A DNA stretch of 64,000 nt from an uncultured Draconibacterium sp. GTDB lineage: Bacteria > Bacteroidota > Bacteroidia > Bacteroidales > Prolixibacteraceae. This document shows positions 16,991 to 25,397 of the stretch, in pieces (within the stretch, counting starts at the first letter, position 1; each line of letters opens with the position of its first letter). The translations under genes and the position numbers were made by a program. The stretch lies in contig NZ_OY771649.1 of NCBI RefSeq assembly GCF_963674925.1, forward strand, positions 372,001 through 436,000, given 5' to 3'. The notes beneath the pieces were generated by a model, which had not been told where the DNA came from, searched no databases, and saw only the letters and a list, made by a program, of their open reading frames with translations.

Positions 16991-18610
16991 ATGCAAAAGA
17001 ATCTATTTTTAGGAGTTGAAGCCGTTGGACAGGGAGCTATCGATGGCGGAATCTCAGGGGTTTATGCCTATCCGGGAACTCCTTCAACCGAAATAACGGA
17101 GTTTATTCAGGAAAATGAACTGGCCATTGAAAAAGGTATCCGCAGTAAATGGTCGGCTAACGAGAAAACAGCTTACGAAGCGGCGCTGGGAATGTCGTAC
17201 GCCGGTAAACGCAGCATGGTTTGTATGAAACATGTGGGCCTGAATGTGGCTGCCGATGCTTTTATCAATTCAGCAATTACCGGAATAAACGGAGGTTTGA
17301 TAATTACTGTTGCCGACGATCCGTCGATGCACTCATCGCAAAACGAGCAGGACTCGCGTTTCTATGGCAAGTTTGCTATGATTCCGATTTTGGAACCCAG
17401 CAACCAGCAGGAAGCTTATGATATGGTTCGCGAAGGATTTGAGCTTTCCGAAAAACTGGAAGTTCCGGTGATGGTGCGTATTACAACCCGTTTGGCGCAT
17501 TCGCGTGCCGGAGTAATTCGCAGCGAAGTACTGAATGAAAACGAATTGGTTTTACCGTCGGATCCAAGTCAGTTTGTATTATTGCCGGCCAACGCCCGAA
17601 GAAGATATAAAGGGCTGCTTGAAAAACAAGAGCTGTTTGAGAAGACAGCCAAAAAATCGAAATACAACACATACACCAAAGGCGAAGACAAAAGTTTTGG
17701 AATTATTGCCTGTGGTATTGCTTATAACTACCTCAAGGAAAATTATCCGAAAGACGATTGTCCGTATACCGTGCTGAAACTTTCGCAATACCCGGTTCCG
17801 CAAAAGTTTTTGGATAAAATGGCCAAACATTGCGAAGAGGTGCTGGTATTGGAAGAAGGTTATCCGGTGGTGGAGGAGCATATAAAAGCTGCTTTCAAAA
17901 AAGATATTCAGGTTTCGGGGCGTTTAAGTGGTACCTTGCCACGCGATGGCGAACTGAATGCCGACCTGGTTGCATTAGCCCTCGGAAAAGAAACATATTT
18001 GGGTGCCGATGTTCCTGAATTGGTGGTTAATCGCCCGCCGGCATTGTGCCAGGGATGCGGTCACCAGGATATGTACAAAGCCTTAAATGAGGCGCTGGAT
18101 AAATACACCAAAGGACGCGTTTTCTCCGATATCGGTTGTTATACGCTGGGGGCATTGCCTCCCTACAAAAGTATTTATTCGTGTGTTGACATGGGCGCTT
18201 CGGTTACCATGGCCAAAGGAGCTGCCGATGCAGGTTTAATTCCGGCGGTAGCTGTTATTGGCGATTCAACATTCACGCATTCGGGAATTACCGGATTGCT
18301 GGATGCTGTTAATGACGAGTCGAATATCATTGTTGTTATTTCTGATAACGAATCGGTATCGATGACAGGCGGTCAGGATTCTTCAGCTTTGGGGAAAATT
18401 GAAAGTATTTGTAAAGGTGTTGGAGTTAACCCGGATCATATTCGTGTGTTAACACCGCTGAAAAAATACCACGACCTGATGGTGCAGACTTTCGAAGAGG
18501 AAATTGCCTACGAAGGTGTTTCTGTGATCGTGTTCCGTCGCGAGTGTATTCAGGCCGCAGCAAAACGGTTGCGCAAGGAAAAGAAAATGAAAGATAACCC
18601 CAATAAATAA
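16991..18610 (+). CDS. iorA: Indolepyruvate ferredoxin oxidoreductase, alpha subunit
   Basis: A 539-residue subunit of the cytoplasmic enzyme that oxidatively decarboxylates arylpyruvates to aryl-acetyl-CoA with ferredoxin, or runs in reverse for aromatic amino-acid synthesis from aryl acids. It shows the pyruvate-ferredoxin oxidoreductase domain order: an N-terminal pyrimidine-binding domain (GISGVYAYPGTPSTEITEF) and a C-terminal TPP-binding domain with CQGCGHQD and the GDS...DNESVSMTGGQ Mg/TPP motif. Textbook IorA has about 600 residues and ends in a two-cluster ferredoxin domain rich in cysteines. This protein stops at about residue 539 with only one Cys near the end (RRECIQ), so that domain is absent and electrons must leave by another route. 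iorB follows six bases after the stop. Confidence 0.9.
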   Translation: MQKNLFLGVEAVGQGAIDGGISGVYAYPGTPSTEITEFIQENELAIEKGIRSKWSANEKTAYEAALGMSYAGKRSMVCMKHVGLNVAADAFINSAITGINGGLIITVADDPSMHSSQNEQDSRFYGKFAMIPILEPSNQQEAYDMVREGFELSEKLEVPVMVRITTRLAHSRAGVIRSEVLNENELVLPSDPSQFVLLPANARRRYKGLLEKQELFEKTAKKSKYNTYTKGEDKSFGIIACGIAYNYLKENYPKDDCPYTVLKLSQYPVPQKFLDKMAKHCEEVLVLEEGYPVVEEHIKAAFKKDIQVSGRLSGTLPRDGELNADLVALALGKETYLGADVPELVVNRPPALCQGCGHQDMYKALNEALDKYTKGRVFSDIGCYTLGALPPYKSIYSCVDMGASVTMAKGAADAGLIPAVAVIGDSTFTHSGITGLLDAVNDESNIIVVISDNESVSMTGGQDSSALGKIESICKGVGVNPDHIRVLTPLKKYHDLMVQTFEEEIAYEGVSVIVFRRECIQAAAKRLRKEKKMKDNPNK

Positions 18611-18616
18611 GAAGAC

Positions 18617-19198
18617 ATGAAGACAGATATTATATTAGCCGGAGTTGGCGGTCAGGGAATTCTTTCCATCGCATCGATAATTGGTGATGCCGCTATTAAC
18701 GATAATTTGTTTTTAAAACAGGCCGAAACACACGGAATGAGCCAGCGTGGCGGGGCAGTGCAGTCGCACCTTCGTATTTCCGACAGTGAAATTGCTGCCG
18801 ATCTTATCCCGATGGGGAAAGCCGATCTGATACTTTCGGTGGAGCCAATGGAAGCATTGCGTTACCTGCCGTTTCTTGCTCCCGAAGGTTATGTGGTAAC
18901 CAACATAACACCTTTTGTAAATATCCCGAATTACCCGGATATTGATGCTGTTTTGGCAGAAATAGAAAAACAACCACGTTTTGTAGCTATTGATGCTGAT
19001 AAAATTGCTTCAGAAATTGGTAACAAACGTGCTTCGAATGTGGTCATGTTGGGAGCAGCTACTCCTTTTCTGAATATTGAACCGGAAAAAATAGAAGCCG
19101 GAATTGCACATATTTTCAGTAGGAAAGGCGAGGCAGTAGTCGAAATGAACCGGAAAGCTTTTAAAGCCGGATTGGAATTTGCATTGGCGAACAAATAA
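18617..19198 (+). CDS. iorB: Indolepyruvate ferredoxin oxidoreductase, beta subunit
   Basis: A 193-residue partner of IorA with the gamma-domain fold of 2-oxoacid oxidoreductases. The N-terminal glycine motif is LAGVGGQGILSIASIIGDAA, and GMSQRGGAVQSHLRI marks the CoA/subunit-interaction region common to the family. It follows iorA by six bases and is closed by a strong terminator, so the two genes form one operon and a single enzyme. Length is normal (190-200). Confidence 0.92.
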   Translation: MKTDIILAGVGGQGILSIASIIGDAAINDNLFLKQAETHGMSQRGGAVQSHLRISDSEIAADLIPMGKADLILSVEPMEALRYLPFLAPEGYVVTNITPFVNIPNYPDIDAVLAEIEKQPRFVAIDADKIASEIGNKRASNVVMLGAATPFLNIEPEKIEAGIAHIFSRKGEAVVEMNRKAFKAGLEFALANK

Positions 19199-19220
19199 AA
19201 AAATAATACCCATCAATAAG

Positions 19221-19258
19221 AAACCCGTTCATGACGAATGTCGCGAACGGGTTTTTTT
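19221..19258 (+). terminator. Intrinsic terminator after iorAB
   Basis: AAACCCGTTC (19221-19230) pairs with GAACGGGTTT (19245-19254) across a 14-base loop, followed by a run of T to 19258. This is a textbook Rho-independent terminator 22 bases after the iorB stop. Confidence 0.9.
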
Positions 19259-19317
19259 ATGTATAGTTTGAAATCAAAATAAATAAGCTTTAATAACATT
19301 CAAATTGTAATTGCTGC

Positions 19318-19348
19318 GTTGGGCAGGCCTCTAAAATTGCTAATTTTG
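19318..19348 (+). promoter_or_regulatory. Sigma-ABfr type promoter of the porin gene
   Basis: TAATTTTG at 19341-19348 fits TAnnTTTG, and GTTG at 19318-19321 gives a -33 element with a 19-base spacer. The leader to the ATG at 19475 is about 120 bases and holds a hairpin at 19404-19432. Confidence 0.55.
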
Positions 19349-19403
19349 AACCCTGTGTTAAAGACAGCAACATATTATTCCTTATGGGATTACTTCTGTT
19401 TTA

Positions 19404-19432
19404 ACCCGAAGACCTGATTTGGTACTTCGGGT
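19404..19432 (+). other. Hairpin in the porin leader
   Basis: ACCCGAAG (19404-19411) pairs with CTTCGGGT (19425-19432) around a 13-base loop. There is no T run after it, so it is not a simple terminator. It lies between the predicted promoter and the start codon. Confidence 0.5.
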
Positions 19433-19474
19433 AAACCATCTATTCAATCAACAAAAACAACTAATCATTTTATA

Positions 19475-20734
19475 ATGAAAAAAATTACAGCTATTGTTTG
19501 TGGCATGTTCCTGATTTATACAGGATTATTTGCCCAGGAGAAACAATTTAAAGCCGAGGTCTACGGTTTTATTCGTAGCGAATTCTACCACGATACTTAC
19601 AAAGGTATCAATGCAGCAATGGACAACTTTTATCTGTTCCCGGCATACGCCGGTGTCGATCCTTCGGGAAAAGAAATCAATAAAAACGGCATGACCAATT
19701 ACACGGCCATGGCCACACGGTTTGGTTTTAATATTAGCGGTCCTGAAATGTTAGGGGCAAAATCATCTGCCAACTTCGAAACCGATTTTGCCGGAATTGT
19801 AAGCGAATACCCGGAAGTATTACGATTGCGGAAAGCTTACTTTAAACTCGATTGGGAAAATTCATCGCTTTTGGTGGGGCAAACCTGGCATCCGCTGTGG
19901 AACGGAATGGGCGGTAATTATCCAAAGGTTGGTAACCTGAATACCGGAGCGCCTTTTAATCCGTTTAACCGTTCGCCACAGATAGATTTTGATTACCGAA
20001 CAGGAAATGTGACCTTTTCGTTTACCGCACTTTATGAACAACAATATGTATCGCGTGGATTCTATGATGCACCAAACACCAACTGTAAAAACCTGGCCAA
20101 ACGTAATGCCGGAATACCCGAGATTGTAATTGGAATCAATCATAACAAAGGCGCAGTAACTGCCGGAATCGCTGGTCAGTTTAATGCTATTCAACCAATG
20201 GCGATTACCGATATGGGCTATGTAACAGAGCAACTAAATACCAGCCTGGTGGGAATGGCATACCTGGCCTACAAAAAGGATAAATTGTATATGCTCGCCA
20301 AAGGATTGTACGGCCAGAATATGGCAAATATGTTGATGTTGGGAGGTTACGGAGCTAAAACTTACGATTCATCCACCGGTGAAATGACCTATACCAATTA
20401 CAATAACTACAGCGCTTTATTTAACCTGGTTTATGGCACTAAAGTACAATTGGGATTGTTTGCCGGTATCACCGGAAATCTTGGAACAGTAGATCCGCTT
20501 TATAATTTTGATGGCAGTGCAAAAATTGCCGGTCTGGCAACGTCGTTAAAAGATATGTCGCGTGCCTCGACTTACCTGGCTTACAATATTAAAAATTTGA
20601 AATTCGTTGCCGAGTACGAAATAACATCGGCAAATTGGGGTGCAGGGGAGTTCGATTTCTCCGACGGACTTTATGAGGATACAAATAACGCAACCAATCA
20701 CCGCTTTCTGCTAATGGTGATGTATAATTTTTAG
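19475..20734 (+). CDS. Outer-membrane porin, DcaP-like
   Basis: A 419-residue outer-membrane channel. The signal peptide is MKKITAIVCGMFLIYTGLFA, cleaved before QEK. The barrel shows alternating strands (KAEVYGFIRSEFYHDTY, SANFETDFAG, SSLLVGQTWHPLW) and ends in the C-terminal phenylalanine signature MVMYNF. The opening strand and the GQTWHP segment resemble DcaP/porin-type proteins that pass organic acids. Its place between iorAB and paaK suggests uptake of aryl acids or peptides, which is inference. It has its own promoter and leader. The stop overlaps the beginning of a decayed symporter remnant. Confidence 0.75.
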   Translation: MKKITAIVCGMFLIYTGLFAQEKQFKAEVYGFIRSEFYHDTYKGINAAMDNFYLFPAYAGVDPSGKEINKNGMTNYTAMATRFGFNISGPEMLGAKSSANFETDFAGIVSEYPEVLRLRKAYFKLDWENSSLLVGQTWHPLWNGMGGNYPKVGNLNTGAPFNPFNRSPQIDFDYRTGNVTFSFTALYEQQYVSRGFYDAPNTNCKNLAKRNAGIPEIVIGINHNKGAVTAGIAGQFNAIQPMAITDMGYVTEQLNTSLVGMAYLAYKKDKLYMLAKGLYGQNMANMLMLGGYGAKTYDSSTGEMTYTNYNNYSALFNLVYGTKVQLGLFAGITGNLGTVDPLYNFDGSAKIAGLATSLKDMSRASTYLAYNIKNLKFVAEYEITSANWGAGEFDFSDGLYEDTNNATNHRFLLMVMYNF

Positions 20735-20922
20735 AGGATGACGCGGGAATTTGCCAGGCACTGTTTGGAAAACCAACGCTGGTTACTGAGTTGCCGTAGA
20801 TGATCATCGACCCGATAATGATTGCCATGCCGGCATCTGTAGTGGTGCTGATCGTTGTTTCTTTGTCTACTAAAAAAACATCCGACAAACGCCAGTCTGC
20901 CTGTTACCACGGGATAAATTAA
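20734..20922 (+). pseudogene. Remnant of a sodium:solute symporter C terminus
   Basis: Read in the frame starting at 20734, about 62 codons give ALFGKPTLVTELP, then an in-frame TAG at 20797-20799, then MIIDPIMIAMPASVVVLIVV and SLSTKK before a stop at 20920-20922. This has the feel of the last membrane helix and tail (VVSLxTKK) of SSSF symporters, for example acetate/carboxylate permeases. The in-frame stop, the missing N-terminal 500 residues and the overlap with the porin stop mark it as a deletion remnant. The identification rests on memory of the family tail and needs a search. Confidence 0.5.
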
Positions 20923-21031
20923 TGGAACGGGTTTTGATCGAACTGAAAATATGATTTCCGTTGGTGAATGTTTACTTAATAAACTTTATTTTTACGGAAA
21001 CCATGTTGAATAAACTAAAAAAACTACAATT

Positions 21032-21463
21032 ATGGCATTTGAAATATCTGTTTTTCTTGAGAACAAGATCACTCATTTTGAAGCGATTACTGCGCTGTTA
21101 AAAAAAGAGGGAATCAACATTCGTACGCTTACATTAAATAACATGGCGCATGGATGGGGTGTTTTAAGTTTGCTGGTCGATCAGCCTGACAAAGCCTATA
21201 AACTTCTTGCTAATCATGGAAACTCGGTGGCAATGAAAGAGGTAATAGCTCTTGAAATGAAAGATGAAGCGGGTGGTCTGGATGAAATTCTGGTGAAGAT
21301 CGCACGTGCCGGAATTCATATCGAAAGTGCCTATACACGCCTAATTGCCGAAAGTCATCTTGCGGTGCTGTTACTCGAAGTGCCCGATGTTTTGGAGGCC
21401 ATTCGTCGTCTGGAAATCAACCATGTTAAAATTCTTGACGACAAAGTGGTTTACGGGAAATAG
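21032..21463 (+). CDS. Tandem ACT-domain protein
   Basis: A 143-residue protein built of two ACT domains. Residues 3-68 (EISVFLENKITHFEAITALL) and 72-140 (VIALEMKDEAGGLDEILVKIARAGIHIESAYTRL) each follow the beta-alpha-beta pattern. ACT domains bind amino acids and control enzymes or transcription. Genes like this commonly accompany paaK-type ligases in anaerobes. It precedes paaK by 66 bases and is paralogous to the ACT gene just after paaK, with which it shares the FLENK opening. Confidence 0.85.
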   Translation: MAFEISVFLENKITHFEAITALLKKEGINIRTLTLNNMAHGWGVLSLLVDQPDKAYKLLANHGNSVAMKEVIALEMKDEAGGLDEILVKIARAGIHIESAYTRLIAESHLAVLLLEVPDVLEAIRRLEINHVKILDDKVVYGK

Positions 21464-21529
21464 CAATTACCGGAATGCCCGGTTGTAGACCAATAAACAA
21501 CATGTAAAACCAAAGATCAACTAAATTTT

Positions 21530-22828
21530 ATGATTTGGAATGAAAAGATAGAATGCGCCTCTCGCGATGAGATGGCGTCAGTTCAAAGCGAACGATTAAA
21601 ACAAACCGTTCAGCGTATTTACCACAATATACCAAGCTATCGCGCCAAAATGCAGGAAATAGGCATGCTACCCGGCGATGTGCGTTCGGTAGAGGATCTG
21701 AAAAACCTGCCGTTTACGAATAAAACCGACCTGCGCGATAATTACCCGTTTGGAATGTTTACCGTACCCATGAGCGAAATTGTGCGGGTACACGCCAGCT
21801 CAGGTACTACCGGAAAACCTACCGTTGTTGGCTACACCCGAAACGACCTGAGTATGTGGGCCGAGGTGGTTACCCGCTCGTTGTGTATGTCGGGTGTTAC
21901 CCGCAACGATATTGTTCAGGTGGCCTATGGTTACGGATTGTTCACCGGTGGTTTAGGCTTGCATTACGGAACCGAAAATCTTGGTGCTACGGTAATCCCC
22001 ATTTCGGGTGGAAATACTAAAAAACAAATTCAGCTGATGCAGGATTTTGGCTCAACCGTAATTGCCTGTACTCCATCGTATGCTTTGTTTTTGGCTGAAG
22101 TGATGCAGGAAATGGGAATCGACCCCGAAGAACTGAAACTACGGGTTGGTATTTTTGGTGCCGAACCATGGAGCGAAAGCATGCGTAAGGAGATTGAAGC
22201 TAAATTAAAGCTGAAAGCGATTGATATTTATGGTTTGAGTGAAGTGATTGGCCCCGGAGTTTCGTGCGAGTGCGAGCACCAGGTGGGTATGCACGTTAAC
22301 GAAGATCATTTTATACCCGAAATTCTGGATACGGAAACGCTGCAGCCGGTTGAACCGGGCGAAGTGGGAGAGTTGGTATTTTCAACCATCACCAAAGAAG
22401 GTATTCCAATTTTGCGCTATCGTACGCGCGACCTTACCCGCTTGATCTACGATAAATGCGAGTGCGGACGTACACTGGTGCGCATGGAAAAATGTAAAGG
22501 CCGCTCGGATGATATGTTGATTATTCGCGGGGTAAACGTATTCCCTTCGCAAATTGAAAGTGTATTGCTCGAAATGAGCGAAACCGAACCACACTACCTG
22601 TTAATTGTGGAGCGCGAAGGTACGCTCGATGTACTAAAACTGATGGTGGAAGTACAGGAGCAGTTCTTCTCGGATGAAGTGCGTGAACTGGAGAAACTGA
22701 AAAAGAAAATCACGCACAATATTCAAAGTACGCTTGGTATTTCAGTGGATGTGAAACTGGTGGAACCAAAAACCATCGAGCGTACTGCCGGAAAGGCAAA
22801 ACGTGTAATCGATAACCGTAAAATCTAA
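21530..22828 (+). CDS. paaK: Phenylacetate-CoA ligase
   Basis: A 432-residue AMP-forming ligase that activates phenylacetate or related aryl acids to the CoA thioester. The P-loop-like motif SSGTTGKPTVVGYT is at about residues 89-102. YGLSEVIGPGVSCEC, the hinge region YRTRDLTRL, and the C-terminal IIRGVNVFPSQIE are family signatures. Length is typical (430-440). It is flanked by two ACT genes (four bases to the second). With iorAB nearby it could feed aryl-acetyl-CoA into reductive synthesis of aromatic amino acids or join their breakdown. No phenylacetyl-CoA epoxidase (paaABCDE) genes are visible, so aerobic ring cleavage is not indicated here. Confidence 0.93.
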   Translation: MIWNEKIECASRDEMASVQSERLKQTVQRIYHNIPSYRAKMQEIGMLPGDVRSVEDLKNLPFTNKTDLRDNYPFGMFTVPMSEIVRVHASSGTTGKPTVVGYTRNDLSMWAEVVTRSLCMSGVTRNDIVQVAYGYGLFTGGLGLHYGTENLGATVIPISGGNTKKQIQLMQDFGSTVIACTPSYALFLAEVMQEMGIDPEELKLRVGIFGAEPWSESMRKEIEAKLKLKAIDIYGLSEVIGPGVSCECEHQVGMHVNEDHFIPEILDTETLQPVEPGEVGELVFSTITKEGIPILRYRTRDLTRLIYDKCECGRTLVRMEKCKGRSDDMLIIRGVNVFPSQIESVLLEMSETEPHYLLIVEREGTLDVLKLMVEVQEQFFSDEVRELEKLKKKITHNIQSTLGISVDVKLVEPKTIERTAGKAKRVIDNRKI

Positions 22829-22832
22829 AGTC

Positions 22833-23261
22833 ATGATCATAAAACAAGTATCTGTTTTTTTAGAGAACAAGTCAGGACGATTAAATGAAGTGACAAAAAT
22901 ACTGGCCGATGCCGAAATAAATCTGTCGGCCTTTACCATTGCTGATACCTCTGATTTTGGAATTCTGCGTATGATTGTTTCCGACCCGGATAAAGCATGC
23001 ACGGTGTTAAAAGAAAACGAGTTTTCGGTAAAAACCACCGAAGTTGTTTTGGCCAAAACACCAAATAAACCCGGCAGTCTGAGTAAACTGCTCGATATTC
23101 TGCAACAGGAAGAAGTATTTATTGAATACATGTACGCTTTTTCGATGAAGGATGAAGGAGCTGTTACTGTAATTCGCCCTTCACGTGTTGAACGTTGTGT
23201 GGAAATGTTGCAAAAACATAAAACCGAATTAATACGGGCTGATGAGCTTTACCAATTGTAG
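22833..23261 (+). CDS. Tandem ACT-domain protein
   Basis: A 142-residue protein with two ACT domains (residues 3-68, IIKQVSVFLENKSGRLNEVT; and 70-138, VVLAKTPNKPGSLSKLLDIL). The GRL and PGSL turns are the usual amino-acid binding loops. It starts four bases after paaK and is followed by a terminator, so it is the last gene of the ACT-paaK-ACT operon. A role in sensing an aromatic amino acid for PaaK or IOR control is likely but unproven. Confidence 0.87.
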   Translation: MIIKQVSVFLENKSGRLNEVTKILADAEINLSAFTIADTSDFGILRMIVSDPDKACTVLKENEFSVKTTEVVLAKTPNKPGSLSKLLDILQQEEVFIEYMYAFSMKDEGAVTVIRPSRVERCVEMLQKHKTELIRADELYQL

Positions 23262-23285
23262 TAAAATACTAACATAAAAGCATTG

Positions 23286-23319
23286 AAGCGGATTTCCGAG
23301 GGGATCCGCTTTTTTTTTT
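23286..23319 (+). terminator. Intrinsic terminator after the paaK operon
   Basis: AAGCGGAT (23286-23293) pairs with ATCCGCTT (23304-23311), followed by a T run to 23319. The downstream 23350-23450 stretch contains a degenerate pair (GATAACGCAGAT and ATCTGTGTTAT) that looks like a decayed dispersed repeat. Confidence 0.88.
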
Positions 23320-23558
23320 GTGTTTCTCTGCTTCCTAACTTAAAAATCTCAGGTTTTTGTTATTTCACGCTGATAACGCAGATTACCTCGGATTTTCTTT
23401 TACCCATTTGGGTGAAAGCCTTTTCTGCGAACATCTGTGTTATTTGCATAACACATTATTTTCTTTTCGGAAATATGGTCTGATACAAGCTAAATTAGAA
23501 ATCATTGCAACTGTACGAAATCATTATCGTAAATTAGAAGATCAAAAACGATAAAAAA

Positions 23559-24293
23559 ATGGAAGTACTTGGAATTGATTTTGGCGGATCGGGAATTAAA
23601 GGTGCAATTGTGGATACCAAAACCGGTGAGTTAGTTACTGAACGACACCGTATTGAAACCCCGCAACCTGCAACTCCTGAGGCTGTGGCTGAGGTGATGG
23701 CAGAGCTTACCGAGCATTTTAACTGGAAAGGCAAAGTTGGAGTTGGTGTACCCGCCGTTGTGAAAAACGGTGTGATGTTGACTGCTGCAAACATTGATAA
23801 CAGTTGGATCGGGCAGGAAGTCAATAAAAATTTGTCGGAGAAAACCGGCTGTGAAGTGGAGTGTGTAAATGACGCAGATGCTGCCGGAATTGCCGAGATT
23901 CATTTTGGTGCCGGAGCCAAGGTAAAAGGTATGGTGTTTTTACTTACTGTAGGAACCGGAATTGGAACCGTAATTTTTATCGATAAACACCTGGTGCCGA
24001 ACCTGGAGCTGGGCCACCTCGAATTTAAAGGGAAAACCATAGAGCGCGATTCTGCTGATTCGGTGCGAAAAAGAAAAGACTTGTCGTGGGAAGAGTGGGG
24101 TAAACGTTTTAACAATGCTCTGGATTATTACGACAAGATGTTTAATCCCAACCTGTTTATTGTTGGTGGTGGTATCAGCAAAAAAATGGATAGGTTTGAG
24201 GAATATATAAAACTGGATACACCTGTAGTACCTGCCGAAATGGAAAACAACGCCGGAATTATCGGCGCTGCTTTAAATATGGTTTATAAATAA
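23559..24293 (+). CDS. ppgK: Polyphosphate glucokinase (ROK family)
   Basis: A 244-residue cytoplasmic sugar kinase. The N-terminal phosphate loop is GIDFGGSGIKGAIVD, the catalytic Asp lies in VNDADAAG, and the second phosphate motif is TVGTGIGTVIF. The ROK zinc cluster CxCGxxGC is absent and is replaced by the LELGHLEFKGKTIERDSAD segment, which is characteristic of the PpgK branch that uses polyphosphate or ATP to phosphorylate glucose. Length fits (240-260). It is a single gene, convergent with the serine hydrolase. Confidence 0.85.
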   Translation: MEVLGIDFGGSGIKGAIVDTKTGELVTERHRIETPQPATPEAVAEVMAELTEHFNWKGKVGVGVPAVVKNGVMLTAANIDNSWIGQEVNKNLSEKTGCEVECVNDADAAGIAEIHFGAGAKVKGMVFLLTVGTGIGTVIFIDKHLVPNLELGHLEFKGKTIERDSADSVRKRKDLSWEEWGKRFNNALDYYDKMFNPNLFIVGGGISKKMDRFEEYIKLDTPVVPAEMENNAGIIGAALNMVYK

Positions 24294-24316
24294 TGTGTAG
24301 CGGTTGAATTCCCTCA

Positions 24317-25369
24317 TTAGGTATTATGATGTTTTTTCACGATTTTCACAACCCGCCGGTATACAATTTCCATTATACTCCATTCGTATCCTGCAAAATT
24401 GGTGGTATTCACAAATTGAATAACAACCGTGTCGATGTCTTTGTGGTATTTGGCAATGCTCATATAACCCGGCATTAAGCCCGTGTGATTGTACACATAA
24501 ATGGAAGAATAGATTTCCTGTTCGCCATCGTTAAATACCGAGCCATCGTTTAAGGCCCGCAGAAAGATGCCAACGTCTTCGGCACTGGCAACCATCGAAG
24601 TCAGTTTGGTTCCGTAATCCCCGGCTTTAATATCTTCTTCTATTCCAACGTAATAGCCACTCATCACATCGTCGATATTTTCTTCATTTATCGAACCAAA
24701 AGTGTTTTTCAGGCCAAGCGGATCAAGAATTTCTTTTTTAATAGTCATGAAAATATCTTTTCCGGTCACTTTTTCAATCAGCATGGAAATCAATAAATAA
24801 TTGGTGTTCGAGTACCGATACTTTGCATCAGGAGCAAAATCGGCCGGTAAATCAAGCACGCGTTCAAGTGCTTCCTGGCTGCTTGACGGTGGGTCAGCCC
24901 AAAAGTTAGGGGTGTCGGTTAAATTCGGAATTCCGCTGCGGTGCTGCACCATCATTCTCAGGGTTATTTTGTCGGCATTTTCAATTCTTCCCACCAATTC
25001 AGGGAAGTAATCGGCCAGTGTTTTATCCAGTGACAAACGCCCATCGTTTACCAGTTTGGTTATGGCAACCGCGTCGTATAATTTACTGATACTGGCAATT
25101 TTGAATAGTGAATGCGGATCGGCCGGTATTTTGTTTTCCCGGTTTTTGTATCCGGCAGCATAAAAAGCAGGTTCTTTTCCGGCTTCGTCAACATATACAA
25201 TTATTCCGTCGAAACCGTACTCTATGCTTTTATCCAATTGTTCCTGAACAGAATGGGGTATTGGAGAAAGCATGATTCTGAGTAAAATCCATGGAACAAA
25301 AAACAGCGAAATGGCGGTTCCTGTAAATAACATGATTCGTATTATTAGTTTGGTGTGTTTTTTAGTCAT
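24317..25369 (-). CDS. Serine hydrolase, beta-lactamase/class C family
   Basis: A 350-residue protein with an N-terminal membrane anchor (residues 8-30). It has the three penicillin-recognition motifs: SISK (in FKIASISKLYDAV, near residue 93), YSN (YRYSNTNYLL, near 198), and HTG (YNHTGLMPGY, near 300). Members are esterases, DD-peptidases or aminohydrolases; the exact substrate cannot be read from sequence. It lies 28 bases downstream of the acyltransferase gene on the same strand, so the two are probably cotranscribed. Confidence 0.85.
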   Translation of the reverse strand: MTKKHTKLIIRIMLFTGTAISLFFVPWILLRIMLSPIPHSVQEQLDKSIEYGFDGIIVYVDEAGKEPAFYAAGYKNRENKIPADPHSLFKIASISKLYDAVAITKLVNDGRLSLDKTLADYFPELVGRIENADKITLRMMVQHRSGIPNLTDTPNFWADPPSSSQEALERVLDLPADFAPDAKYRYSNTNYLLISMLIEKVTGKDIFMTIKKEILDPLGLKNTFGSINEENIDDVMSGYYVGIEEDIKAGDYGTKLTSMVASAEDVGIFLRALNDGSVFNDGEQEIYSSIYVYNHTGLMPGYMSIAKYHKDIDTVVIQFVNTTNFAGYEWSIMEIVYRRVVKIVKKHHNT

Positions 25370-25397
25370 TATCGCAATTTTATTTTGATTGAAGTTT

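Noticed and set aside
20589..20888. A 99-residue minus-strand frame with hydrophobic stretches
   Set aside because: It overlaps the porin end and its hydrophobic part is simply the antisense of the symporter remnant; codon use and start are poor.
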